NCBI GenBank assembly: GCA_963674835.2
Contig: CAXXKC010000003.1
Span: forward strand, 1,612,001-1,676,000
Direction of reading: 5' to 3'
DNA from: G963674835 sp963674835
Lineage (GTDB): Bacteria > Planctomycetota > Planctomycetia > Pirellulales > Thermoguttaceae
Length of the DNA stretch: 64,000 nt
Shown one piece after another: positions 16,525 to 25,917 of the stretch (the stretch's first letter is position 1; every line of letters starts with the position of its first letter). The notes under the pieces are model-generated. The model had not been told where the DNA came from and did not search any database. It saw only the letters and a program-made list of their open reading frames with translations. The position numbers and the translations under genes were made by a program.

Positions 16525-19500
16525 TCAGTCGACCACCTGGAGTTTAATCTCGTTGGAGTTGGCCTTCAACTCGGGGGCGTACATGGCCTCGCCGCGAGCG
16601 GGCAAGGCGCTGAATTTGCCGGGGATTTCGGCTCGCATGCGGTAGGCGACGCTGTGCTTGCCACGAGCGAGGGTGCGGGTGAAGAAGACGACGCGATTGT
16701 CGCGGAACTCGACGTACGCCCCGAGCGCGTTGCGGGTGTAACCGCTTTGGAGCTCGACGGGCTCGAAGCCGGCGGGCTTCATGTCTTCGAAGACGAGGTA
16801 TTCGTAGTCGTTCTTGCTGTCGATTTCCAGCTCGATCTCGACGAGGTCGCCGCTTTTGACGGTGGACAGGTCGGCAAGCTCTTCGCGTTGGACCTTCTCG
16901 ACGCGTTGGTCGACCGCCTGGCCGCGTGAGCCGGCGACCTTGACAGATTGTTCGACCGGTTTGAGGCGATAGTATTTGCGGTGGACCTTGATTTCCAGCC
17001 CGGCGGCGGTGATGGGATCTTCGAGCGTGAAGTTGGTGAGGTAGGCGTTGTAGTAGAGCGGTCCGTTGCCCTTCTTTCGCAGCTCGACGCGATGGTCGCC
17101 GTCGGCGACGGCGCGGCCTTCCAGGATTAGCGCGTTGTCGAAGGTGAAGAGCGTGGCCGGCGTGATTTCGACGGCCTTCTGCAGTTTGCCATCGAGCCAC
17201 ACCTCGACGGTCATGTCGGGTTTCGCCTCGCCGCTGGCGCGGAGGAAGTCGGCCATCGCCTCGATGACAAGGGCCGTATCGCGAGTGGAGTTCCAGTAGG
17301 TGGCATGCTTGCGATTGTTCAAGAGGTACTTGACGAGCCGCGGAGCCAGCTCGCCCTTGGGATCGGTGCGGGCGAGGAGCTTGAGGTAGTAGGCGTGCGC
17401 CTCGTATTGGCTACCCCACCAGTACCACCAGCCATCGGCGGGCAGCTTGAGCCAAGCGGTCTGATTCTCGTCGTCCTGTTGGACATACTGGCCGATGTTC
17501 TGCATGACCATGGCGAGCTTGTCGTTCTGGCCCTGTTTCTGGAGCGCGATGCCGAACATGGCCAAACCGTAGACCGCGAGATCGGTGCGGTCGCGGTAGA
17601 GGAAGTCGCGCATCTGGGGGTTGTCGGCGTCGGCATCGACGAGGACCATGTAGACCAGTGCGTCGAGGTTATCGGCGGAGGTCTTCCACGGCTCCTTCTT
17701 GGGATCGGCCAGGGCGTTGTTGAGTTTCTGGACCTGCTCTTCCTGGTAGCGTTTGAGCCAGGCGACACCGCGGTCGAGCATGCCGGGAACGAGGGCAACA
17801 TCGTTCTGCTGAGCGATTTGCAGGCCGTGGACGACCAGGGCGGTGGTGTGAGGCGTGGAGTGCTCGCCGAAGCCGGAGAACCAACCCCAGCCGCCGTCGG
17901 AGAGCTGCATTTCGGTCAGAGCCTTGACGCCTTCCTGGACCATGCGGCGGACTTCGGCCTGATCGAAGACGGGGTTACGCTTGTAGCGTTTCCACTGCTC
18001 GGCGCGCTGTTGGGCGTCGCCCAACTCCTGGGCGTTGAGATTGGTTCGCTTCTGGCGGACGGCATCGAGATCGAGATTCATGTCGAGGAGGATCTTCTGG
18101 GTGATGACCGTGGGCAGGAAGCGGTTGAGGGTTTGTTCGGTGCAGCCATACGGGTAGTCGACGAGGTAGGGCAGCGCGTCGACCATGGCGCCGGCGAGCG
18201 TGGGCGAGTAGCGCACCTCGAGGCGGGTTTCGTCGGGCCGCCGCTGGGCCGGTACGTGGAGGGTGATCTGGCCGCTTTGCTCGTCGGGGCGCAGCGCGCC
18301 GGAGAAGGCTTCCATTTTGAGCATGCCGTGGACGTAGCAAGGGAACTTCTGCTCCATGGCATCGGACTCTTCGTCGGTGAGGGCCTTCATACGGATGACG
18401 GCCTGGCCTTCGCGGAGCACTTTGACGCGCCAATCGACGCGGGATTCGCCGCCTGCGGGGATGTTGACGGTGCGCTGGAGCGCGTCGGTCGGTTCCAGGA
18501 CATTGCCGTCTAGTTCGAGAGCGACTTGGACCGATTTGTCATTCTTTAGGTAGTTGTGCACGTTGGCCGACAGAACGACTTCATCGTTCTGGACGAAGAA
18601 CCGCGGCGCCTGCATGCGGACGATGAGATCCTTGCGGGTGATGACGTCGGTGGCGGCTTCGCCGACCTTGGTGCCGTGGCCCATGCCCCAGACCTTGATG
18701 CGCCAAGTGGTGAGGTTTTCGGGCATGTTGAGGGAGACGTCGGCGGTGCCATCCTCGGCGGTTTGGAGGGCGGCGACCCAGAGGGCCGTGTCGGCGAACT
18801 TGGTCCGAAGGGCGGGCTGGACGAGTTGACCGGCGGGCGGCTCGGCGGCAGCGGCCTCGGCGCCCTTGGCTACGGCGAAGCTGTCGGCCTCCATGGCTGC
18901 GGGTGCGGCAGGCATCGGCGCGGACCTAGCTGCGGCTCCGCCGGCCATCGAGCTCTGGCGGGATTTCATGAGTGGGACCATCCCACCGAGACCGCCCATA
19001 GTATTGGCGGGCGTCTGCTGTTCCGCCTCGTCCTCGGGCACGGTGCCGCCGAAGACGCCGAGGTCGTTCATGGGCGTTTCGCCTTGGCGGAGGAGATTGT
19101 GGAACCAGCGGTCGAGGTTGGACCAGGTTTGCGGGTGGTGGTGGCGTCGCCATTTCCAGAAGAACTCTTTGATGTCGGGGACGTTGGAACCACCGGAGAC
19201 GTACTCGACGGACTTGTCGTAGATGGCAACGACGGTGGAGCCGACGAAGGGCTTGCCGTGGATGTCGGTCAGCTTGAGCTTGACGTTGGCTTTTTCGCCC
19301 GGCCGATAGGATTGGCTGGACGGTTGGATTTCCACGGAGAGAACTCGCTTCTCCGGTGGGACGACGATCTCGCGGACGTCGCTGTAGATGCGTCCGTCGG
19401 AGACGGTGACGGCCTCGACGAAGAAGTTGGGCATGTCCTTCTGGGTGACGTCGATTTCCTCGACCGCGGTCTTGCCGTCGATGTGGATCGCTTTGGGCGG

Positions 19501-22500
19501 TAGGTAGACGCCATTGGCGGGTCGGAGGAAGAGCAGGACGGTGCTGTCGGCACGGTTGGTGTTGATGAGGAGTTTGACCTTGTCGCCGGGTTGATATTGC
19601 TTCTGGTCGGTGGTGAGCTCGATCTGGTTGAAGCGCAAATCGGCGCTGTCGGAGCCAGTACCGATGACGGTGAGGAGGTATCCGCCCTGGATGGCGTGGC
19701 CTTTGGCGTCGGTGACCGTGTAGGAGAGGCGGTACTGGCCGGGCTGGGCGGCCGTGAGCTTGGTTTCGGCGTGGCCTTGAGCATCGAGGGGAAGCTGGGC
19801 CTTGTAGACGGTGGTTTCGACGGGTTTGGCGTCGGGGTATTGGACGCGGAAGACCTCGAGTATGCCGGTGCCGCCGACGGGCCGGTTGTCGAGAGTTTGG
19901 GCGCGGAACTCGGCGTGGATCACGTCGCCGGCGCGATAGTATCCGCGATCGACCCAGGCGGTCACCTGAAACGGCTTGCGAGCGACAAGGACTTTGCCCG
20001 TGCCGACGATCGTGCGGCGCGACTGATCGACGACTTCGGCAGTGATGGTGTACTGGTGGTCTTCGTCGGGATGGATGGCCTTGGCGAGGGCGGTGTCGAT
20101 TTCGATCTTGGCAGTGCCGTCGTCGCCGATCTCGACTTCCTGTTGGGCGACCAATTCGGGCGGTCCTTGGCGGCTGGGCCACCAGAACGGCGCGGGCCGC
20201 GGACATCCCCATATGGCCCAGCCGGGATACCAGGCGTAATCGGGAGCGAACCACCAGTAGCCGCTGCCGTAGAGCCAGTCCCACGGGCCCCAGGGGTACC
20301 ATCGCTCGGTGTAGCCGGTTCGCTGGACCTTGTACTTGACTTTGGCCTTGGTGACCGGCGAGCCGAAGTAGTACTTGGCCTTGACGGTGGCCGCGATTTT
20401 TTCGCCGAGCATGACGGGTTCTTGTGGGGCCTCGACGGTGACTTCGAATTCGGGCTTCTTGTACTCCTCGACTCGGAAGACGCCGCCACCTTGGTCGGCG
20501 ATGGAGAGCCTGTAAACGCCCAACGGCGCGTCGGCGGGCAGCTTGTATTGGCCGGCGATACCCCCATACTCGTCGGTCTTGACCGGCTGTTGGACAATTC
20601 GCTGTCCTTTGGGATCGTAGATCTCGAGGGTGAAGTCGCGACCGGCGAACTGGGAGACGTCGGACTGATCGTATTGCGCGTGGCGGATCCAGAACTTGTA
20701 TTGGACGGTCTGATCGGGTCGGTAGACGGGCCGGTCGGTAACGGTGTAGACCTTGGTTGCCTGGTATTGGGCATCGTAGTAGGGGCTGTACCAGATGTGG
20801 TCGAAGCCGAGGTGAGCGAGTCGGCCATCGCGGGTTCGGGCGATGACGAGCCACTGATATTCCTGCGGTTGCTGCTTGGAGTCGAGGATCAGCTGGCCTT
20901 GGGCGTCGGTGTACTCGGCGAATTGCTGGAGCAGGAGCTGAACTTGCCGGCCGCCTCGGTTCTCTTGGCGCCAGCCGAAGAATTCGAGGTTGGCTTTGGC
21001 GATGGGCCGGCCGGTTACGGCATCGGCGACGAAGTACCAGGTTTTGCCGTTGAGGGGCTTGCGGGCGATGACCGTGTCGTTGAGCCAGAGGATGATACGG
21101 CTGGTGTTGCCGCCGGCCATCTTGGCCGTGACGAGGTAAGCGCCGGCTTTTTCCACCGGCGTGGTCACGGTGATGCGACGGTCGAAGTGGTTCTCGCGCG
21201 GCGCCAACTCGAGCGTCCAGGAGGCCACCGTGGGTCCGACGTATTGCTGCTGGTTCTGCTGGACCAGCAGGTAGCCGATGTCCTGGATGTTGATCTTCTC
21301 CCAACTGATTCTTCCAGGCCGGGACTTGAGATATGCTTTGACGTCGTCGAGGAGCTGTTGGACTTTGATCTCCTGCGCCGTGAACTCGACGGACTTGCCG
21401 TTGCGGAAGCGGAACTCGGTCGTGCCCTTGTGACCGGCCGGCTCGGCCTGCATCGGTTCGAAGCGGCCCCAATTGCCGACGATCTGGTCTAGACGACTCT
21501 GGAATTCGGGCCGCTTCTCGACTTTGAGACACTCTCGCCATTGGTCGGCCGCTTTGGGGTACTGGCGGCGGTTCTCGAAGATCTGGCCCAATTGGCTGAG
21601 GGCGCGCAGGCGGTTCTTGTCGGTCTTCTGGGCGATCTGCTGGTAGAGCTTGATGAAGTTGAACTGGTCGGGCAGCTCGAAACGTTTGACGCCGGTCGCC
21701 AGGCGGGCGATCGTCTCATTTTCGCCGAGCGTGTGGAGGGCGTAGGTGCCACTTTCGTTCTGTTTCGTGTCGTCGGTTTGCATGCGGCCGAATCGCCATC
21801 CGTAGTAGGCCATCGTTTGCACGCCGAACTGCTGCCAGAGGAAGTCGGCTCGCTGGAGAACGACACTGTCGGCCAAGGCCGGATCGAACTCGGCGGCCTG
21901 CTCCAACGCCCATCGCCAGCGCTGACCGTCGGTGGTGGCAGCCTCGAAGCTCTTGGGAACGTGGTGGAACACGGGGTTGCCCTGGGCGTCGACCGGGGCG
22001 CCGGGGTTATCGCGTCCGTAACCCCAGCCTTCCTCGTAGTCAGGCAATTGGGCGAGATCGGTGAGATATTGCAGCCGCCAGGCTTCGTCGAAACCGCGGT
22101 TGTTGAGCAGCATTTCGGCCAGGGAGAGGAGGAACTGTCCGACGTCGGTATGATTCTCGTCTTGATGCGCCAAGGGCATGGCCTGAACCATGAGTTGCAG
22201 CGCGCGTACGCGGTCGCGTTCTGCGGAGTTGACGGCCTGGCCGCCGCCGCGTTTGTTTCCTCGCTGGAACTGGCCGGCCACGATGAAGCCATGGTGCGGC
22301 AGATTCATGTCGTTGCGGGCGGCCGCCCAGAGAAGCCGCCAGTTGTTCGCGTGGACCTCGACGGCTTTCTCGACAAGCTGATCGGCCTCGTCGACGCGAT
22401 CCAGTCGCTGCAGGCACTGGAGGGCGGCCGTCAAATCGTCGCCTACCTTGTGGGGGTCGGTGGCCGGGTCCAAGACGCGCTGGCGGAAGGCCTGGTAGGC

Positions 22501-22653
22501 GTCGTTGAAATTGCCGTCTTTGAGCAGTTGTGCGGCCTGTTGTTCGCGGTCGGTGTTCGGGGCGGCTGGCGGGTTTGCGGCTCCGCCGATCGTGAGAACT
22601 CCCAGGATGATTGCGACGCACGAGAGGATGCAGGACAGTCGCATAACGTTCAT
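16525..22653 (-). CDS. Giant alpha-2-macroglobulin family protein with intact thioester motif
   Basis: The protein has 2042 residues. The start MNVMRLS is supported by AGGAGA (minus strand, about 22664-22659). A signal peptide covers residues 1-27 with no clear lipobox. Residues about 35-250 look TPR-like, followed by macroglobulin-type beta domains, with the MG2 hallmark DRPVYRPDQTVQYKFW near 635. A Trp/Tyr/Pro-rich insert occupies about 780-830. An Ala/Pro/Met-rich low-complexity stretch (about 1207-1272) is a candidate bait region. The thioester motif PYGCTEQ (Cys1504) opens the complement-like helical domain (ADGWWYWWGSQYEAHAYYL near 1735). Family members trap proteases that cleave the bait. 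No penicillin-binding protein 1C gene, the usual bacterial partner, is adjacent. Confidence 0.93.
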   Translation of the reverse strand: MNVMRLSCILSCVAIILGVLTIGGAANPPAAPNTDREQQAAQLLKDGNFNDAYQAFRQRVLDPATDPHKVGDDLTAALQCLQRLDRVDEADQLVEKAVEVHANNWRLLWAAARNDMNLPHHGFIVAGQFQRGNKRGGGQAVNSAERDRVRALQLMVQAMPLAHQDENHTDVGQFLLSLAEMLLNNRGFDEAWRLQYLTDLAQLPDYEEGWGYGRDNPGAPVDAQGNPVFHHVPKSFEAATTDGQRWRWALEQAAEFDPALADSVVLQRADFLWQQFGVQTMAYYGWRFGRMQTDDTKQNESGTYALHTLGENETIARLATGVKRFELPDQFNFIKLYQQIAQKTDKNRLRALSQLGQIFENRRQYPKAADQWRECLKVEKRPEFQSRLDQIVGNWGRFEPMQAEPAGHKGTTEFRFRNGKSVEFTAQEIKVQQLLDDVKAYLKSRPGRISWEKINIQDIGYLLVQQNQQQYVGPTVASWTLELAPRENHFDRRITVTTPVEKAGAYLVTAKMAGGNTSRIILWLNDTVIARKPLNGKTWYFVADAVTGRPIAKANLEFFGWRQENRGGRQVQLLLQQFAEYTDAQGQLILDSKQQPQEYQWLVIARTRDGRLAHLGFDHIWYSPYYDAQYQATKVYTVTDRPVYRPDQTVQYKFWIRHAQYDQSDVSQFAGRDFTLEIYDPKGQRIVQQPVKTDEYGGIAGQYKLPADAPLGVYRLSIADQGGGVFRVEEYKKPEFEVTVEAPQEPVMLGEKIAATVKAKYYFGSPVTKAKVKYKVQRTGYTERWYPWGPWDWLYGSGYWWFAPDYAWYPGWAIWGCPRPAPFWWPSRQGPPELVAQQEVEIGDDGTAKIEIDTALAKAIHPDEDHQYTITAEVVDQSRRTIVGTGKVLVARKPFQVTAWVDRGYYRAGDVIHAEFRAQTLDNRPVGGTGILEVFRVQYPDAKPVETTVYKAQLPLDAQGHAETKLTAAQPGQYRLSYTVTDAKGHAIQGGYLLTVIGTGSDSADLRFNQIELTTDQKQYQPGDKVKLLINTNRADSTVLLFLRPANGVYLPPKAIHIDGKTAVEEIDVTQKDMPNFFVEAVTVSDGRIYSDVREIVVPPEKRVLSVEIQPSSQSYRPGEKANVKLKLTDIHGKPFVGSTVVAIYDKSVEYVSGGSNVPDIKEFFWKWRRHHHPQTWSNLDRWFHNLLRQGETPMNDLGVFGGTVPEDEAEQQTPANTMGGLGGMVPLMKSRQSSMAGGAAARSAPMPAAPAAMEADSFAVAKGAEAAAAEPPAGQLVQPALRTKFADTALWVAALQTAEDGTADVSLNMPENLTTWRIKVWGMGHGTKVGEAATDVITRKDLIVRMQAPRFFVQNDEVVLSANVHNYLKNDKSVQVALELDGNVLEPTDALQRTVNIPAGGESRVDWRVKVLREGQAVIRMKALTDEESDAMEQKFPCYVHGMLKMEAFSGALRPDEQSGQITLHVPAQRRPDETRLEVRYSPTLAGAMVDALPYLVDYPYGCTEQTLNRFLPTVITQKILLDMNLDLDAVRQKRTNLNAQELGDAQQRAEQWKRYKRNPVFDQAEVRRMVQEGVKALTEMQLSDGGWGWFSGFGEHSTPHTTALVVHGLQIAQQNDVALVPGMLDRGVAWLKRYQEEQVQKLNNALADPKKEPWKTSADNLDALVYMVLVDADADNPQMRDFLYRDRTDLAVYGLAMFGIALQKQGQNDKLAMVMQNIGQYVQQDDENQTAWLKLPADGWWYWWGSQYEAHAYYLKLLARTDPKGELAPRLVKYLLNNRKHATYWNSTRDTALVIEAMADFLRASGEAKPDMTVEVWLDGKLQKAVEITPATLFTFDNALILEGRAVADGDHRVELRKKGNGPLYYNAYLTNFTLEDPITAAGLEIKVHRKYYRLKPVEQSVKVAGSRGQAVDQRVEKVQREELADLSTVKSGDLVEIELEIDSKNDYEYLVFEDMKPAGFEPVELQSGYTRNALGAYVEFRDNRVVFFTRTLARGKHSVAYRMRAEIPGKFSALPARGEAMYAPELKANSNEIKLQVVD

Positions 22654-22848
22654 CGAAGGTCTCCTGGGGAGGTTTTTTGTAGTGCGTGGTGATTAGTGGG
22701 TAGCGGATGGTGGTGAGAGTTCCCACGAGCGAATGGCGTCCGCTTACTAGTCTCTAGACGATTTTGCCTGGGCAAGAGTTCCGGCGAGCATCGTAGCGGA
22801 TAGGTAAACGGGAGGAGAACCCCTTTATGGCGGGGTAGTTCGCAGGTT

Positions 22849-23568
22849 TCACCGGAGGCGAGCTCGCACCAGGTCGTAGCCTACGAGAAAGATGGCAGCA
22901 TCGATGAGCAAGTGGCTGAGCCAAGGGCCGTAGAGCGAGCCGCTCTGGAAGTAGAGCCACGCCCAGAAGGCCCCGCCAACGGCCACCGCCAGGGAAAAGA
23001 CGATGGTGGCCGGGGAGCGCCCGCCGAAGTAGATGCCCAGGACGATGACGTGGTGCAAGGTGAAGCCCAGGGCGGAAACGAGAACGGCTACTGCGACAGG
23101 GAGCAACTGCTCCAATTGACCGAAGACGAACCATCGCCAGTAGTACTCTTCGAGCAACGAATGAAACAGGCAATAGAAGATGCCCATCGCCAGGTATCGA
23201 AGAGGCGTGGTGATGTGGAACTGAGCGATCTTGGCGCCGATGGCATCGGCGGCTGATGCGAGATGGCCGGCCGGCTTCAGGAGGAGATGGTAGCCGGCCA
23301 GCATGGCCGTGAGGACGGCCAGTCCAAAGGCCAGACCCGTGGGCAGTCCGACCGAGGTCGGCCAGAACGGGCGGATCGGAGTTTGTTGGACGAGCGCGAC
23401 CCAAACGATCGGCAGGGCGAACTGAAGGGATTTGCCGATGCCGTACGCGAGGCGCTGGAGGATCGGACGACGCCCGGCCAGTGCCACGAAGTAGAGCCAG
23501 GTGATAGCCGCGGGGAAGGCCAAGGCAACGAGAATCGCAATCGCATTGGCGAGGTCGGCGACGGACAA
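22849..23568 (-). CDS. CPBP-family intramembrane metalloprotease (CAAX protease-like)
   Basis: The protein has about 239 residues if translation begins at TTG 23568, preceded by GGAG 11 nt upstream on the minus strand; no ATG is available before the first transmembrane helix, so the start is uncertain. There are about six to seven hydrophobic helices. The protease motifs are EEYYWRW (EExxxR box), FTLHHVIVLG (His motif) and SHLLIDAAIF (final motif with Asp). Bacterial relatives act in bacteriocin immunity or membrane protein maturation. It follows the radical SAM gene by 104 bp on the same strand. Confidence 0.82.
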   Translation of the reverse strand: MSVADLANAIAILVALAFPAAITWLYFVALAGRRPILQRLAYGIGKSLQFALPIVWVALVQQTPIRPFWPTSVGLPTGLAFGLAVLTAMLAGYHLLLKPAGHLASAADAIGAKIAQFHITTPLRYLAMGIFYCLFHSLLEEYYWRWFVFGQLEQLLPVAVAVLVSALGFTLHHVIVLGIYFGGRSPATIVFSLAVAVGGAFWAWLYFQSGSLYGPWLSHLLIDAAIFLVGYDLVRARLR

Positions 23569-23672
23569 TGTGGCAGGGTCTCCAAGATGCGATGGGACGC
23601 CGGCGCCGGGCGACGTGGGGGTCGGGCGAGGAGGTGAAGGGTGGTGCGTTGACCAGAGGTAGTGGCTCGGAG

Positions 23673-25487
23673 TTAGCTGCTTGCGGGGGCGTTCTTGCGG
23701 AAGTGGTGTTGGGCGAGCCTGGTTTCGACGCAGCGCGGGACGACCATGGGGAACTTTGGCGGCGTGAACTCGGAGAAGTGTTCGATGGGTCCGGAGATCA
23801 GGCCCCAGAGCCAGTCGCGGATCTGGTAGGTTGACTTGGCAAGGCCCCACATTCCGTAGAGTTGGAGGACGACGCGCTCCGTCCAGAGGCTGTCGAACCT
23901 GGGCAGGGCACGAAGCAGATTGACCGGGTTGTAGAAGGCGGCATAGCCGGCGAGCATGTTGAGTTGTCGCCAGAAGGCGCTTTCGTGTTCGGTGGCGACA
24001 ATGTGATTGCCGTCGAACTGGTATTCTTCGACGGGTTTGCCGCCCACCTGGCTGAGGACGAGCCCGTCGTCGAAAGTTTGTTCGTAGCTCTTGCTTCCTA
24101 CGGAGGGCGTGAGGAGGGTGATCTGGCAGGTGATGGCGCCGACGCGGCGGAGAAAGCCCACCTGGTTGACCAAGCCGCGCAGGTTGCGCCACGACCAGAG
24201 GGGCTGGCTATCGTGGTGCATCATCATGGGCATGGGTGCGATGCCGGACTTGAGGAGGAGTTTGAAGACGGTCTTGGTCTTTTCGGGGGTTTGGCCTTTT
24301 TGGACCAGTCCGGCGGTGAGGTCTTCGAGGCCGAACCACAGGCTGCGCAGGCCGCCTTCGCGGGCCAGGGGGATGAGATCCTGATGTTTGTAGACATCGA
24401 GCTCGGTGGCCTCGGTGGCGAAGGAGATGGCCTTGCGAAACGGCTTGCCGCCGATGCGTCCGCGGGCCATCGTGTCGAAGAGGCCCTGGACAATCTCGCG
24501 ATCGTTGAAGACGTTGTCGTCGGTGCCGAAGTACTTACGGATGCCGGTCCGCTCGGTGATGCCGGCGATTTCATCGGTCAGCCGTTCTGCGCTACGGTAG
24601 CGGAACGTGCGCTGGTTGTAGGCGGGAATGGGACAGTAATGGCAACCGAACTTGCAGCCATGCGTGGTGACCATGGCCATGATCTTCGCGTGGCGGCCGA
24701 TCTTGTCGATGGGGACGGGCGACGGTGAAAGCGTCGCATGGTTATGGGGCGGTTCGAACAGGCCCATGGCGTCGAAGGGGAGCGGCAACTCGTCGAGGTT
24801 CTGCACGAGACGCTGGACGCCCGTGTTGACGAGGTATTGGGGCGCACCGGGACTGTCGTCGGGGCGATAGACCAAGCCGGGGATGTCCTCCAGCAGACCT
24901 TCGCGGCGGACACGGTTGAACGCCTGGCGCATGGAATCGTTCGGCCCCTTGTGCTGAACGATGCGGTCGAACAGTTCGAGCATGACGAACTCTTCGCCGG
25001 TGACGACGACGTCGGCGCCGACCTGACCGTCGGGGGAAAGGCCGAAGAAGTCCCACGGTTCGTAGATGGCCTTGGCTCCGCCGGCCATGATTAAGGGGCG
25101 ATCGTCGCCCAAGAGCCAGGCATCGCGAATGAGATCGTAGGCCGGCGCGCTGTGGATCTGCATGGCGGAAACCATGAGCACCTCGGGCGGTCGGCCGTCG
25201 AATCGCGTTTGGCTGGGCCGGAGGTTTGGATTCCAGGGCTGCATGACGAGGCGCACGTTGGTCATACCAGCAGCATGAAGGGCCGAGCCGACGGCTCGGG
25301 GAGCGCCGGGAACGAGGCACTTGTCGACCATCATGAATGGGCCGAGCCGCGTGCGGCGGTCAAAGGCGTAGACGAAGAGGATGGGGATATCCTGGCCGTG
25401 AACCTGTTGCCGCAAGCCACCTTCCAGCTCGCGGTAGCGTCCGGGCGGGGTGAAACGGTCCGACGGTTCTCGTTTTGGCAGCTCCAC
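23673..25487 (-). CDS. B12-binding-type radical SAM protein
   Basis: The protein has 604 residues from GTG 25487, with AAAGGA about 7 nt upstream on the minus strand. Residues about 35-180 form a Rossmann-like cobalamin-binding-type domain (VLMVSAMQIHSAPAYD, MAGGAKAIYEP, VVVTGEE), though the usual DxHxxG ligand is not evident. The radical SAM cluster motif is Cys278-x3-Cys282-x2-Cys285 (THGCKFGCHYCP). A helical C-terminal part follows. Relatives carry out methylations or rearrangements on mostly unknown substrates. It heads a two-gene run with the CPBP protease. Confidence 0.88.
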   Translation of the reverse strand: MELPKREPSDRFTPPGRYRELEGGLRQQVHGQDIPILFVYAFDRRTRLGPFMMVDKCLVPGAPRAVGSALHAAGMTNVRLVMQPWNPNLRPSQTRFDGRPPEVLMVSAMQIHSAPAYDLIRDAWLLGDDRPLIMAGGAKAIYEPWDFFGLSPDGQVGADVVVTGEEFVMLELFDRIVQHKGPNDSMRQAFNRVRREGLLEDIPGLVYRPDDSPGAPQYLVNTGVQRLVQNLDELPLPFDAMGLFEPPHNHATLSPSPVPIDKIGRHAKIMAMVTTHGCKFGCHYCPIPAYNQRTFRYRSAERLTDEIAGITERTGIRKYFGTDDNVFNDREIVQGLFDTMARGRIGGKPFRKAISFATEATELDVYKHQDLIPLAREGGLRSLWFGLEDLTAGLVQKGQTPEKTKTVFKLLLKSGIAPMPMMMHHDSQPLWSWRNLRGLVNQVGFLRRVGAITCQITLLTPSVGSKSYEQTFDDGLVLSQVGGKPVEEYQFDGNHIVATEHESAFWRQLNMLAGYAAFYNPVNLLRALPRFDSLWTERVVLQLYGMWGLAKSTYQIRDWLWGLISGPIEHFSEFTPPKFPMVVPRCVETRLAQHHFRKNAPASS

Positions 25488-25917
25488 GATCAGTCCTTTC
25501 GATCATTAGCGATAGGCTTGCCGGAAGACACCATTTGACCAATCGTAAACCTAGTGTGGTTTTCTGGCAACTGGTGCTACGAGGCAGGCCGTCGTTGGCA
25601 AAGTTGGTGTTGGGCCAGCCTGATGGCCTATGGGTATTGGGCGGATTTGCGTCGGACATATCACGCGTGTCGACGAACGGTTTCGCAACTCGGTCTGATG
25701 ATTGGCTTTCTCAATGTGCACCGGTTTGCGCGCCTGGAGCCGTCAAAGGCGTGGAAATCGCGACAATTACCCCAGATTAACAGGCCGGCATGATTGGCAG
25801 CACCCCCGAGGGAGGACACGGTCGACATATGGGGCCGTGATGCGGCGGGTGTTGCACGGATTTGCCCGCAAGACCAATCTTTTTTTCAAAGGGGGTTAGC
25901 CGGTATCATTTGTCCCT
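25488..25917. other. 430-bp divergent intergenic region
   Basis: No gene is supported. A TATCAT at 25904-25909 lies 8 bp before the mscS start and could be a -10 box for a near-leaderless transcript, but its -35 (T-rich, 25881-25886) is poor. An open frame around 25554-25793 matches nothing known and has no ribosome binding site. Confidence 0.4.

Noticed and set aside
25554..25793. An 80-codon frame between the radical SAM and mscS genes
   Set aside because: It has no ribosome binding site, shows no recognisable similarity and overlaps the region where divergent promoters must lie.
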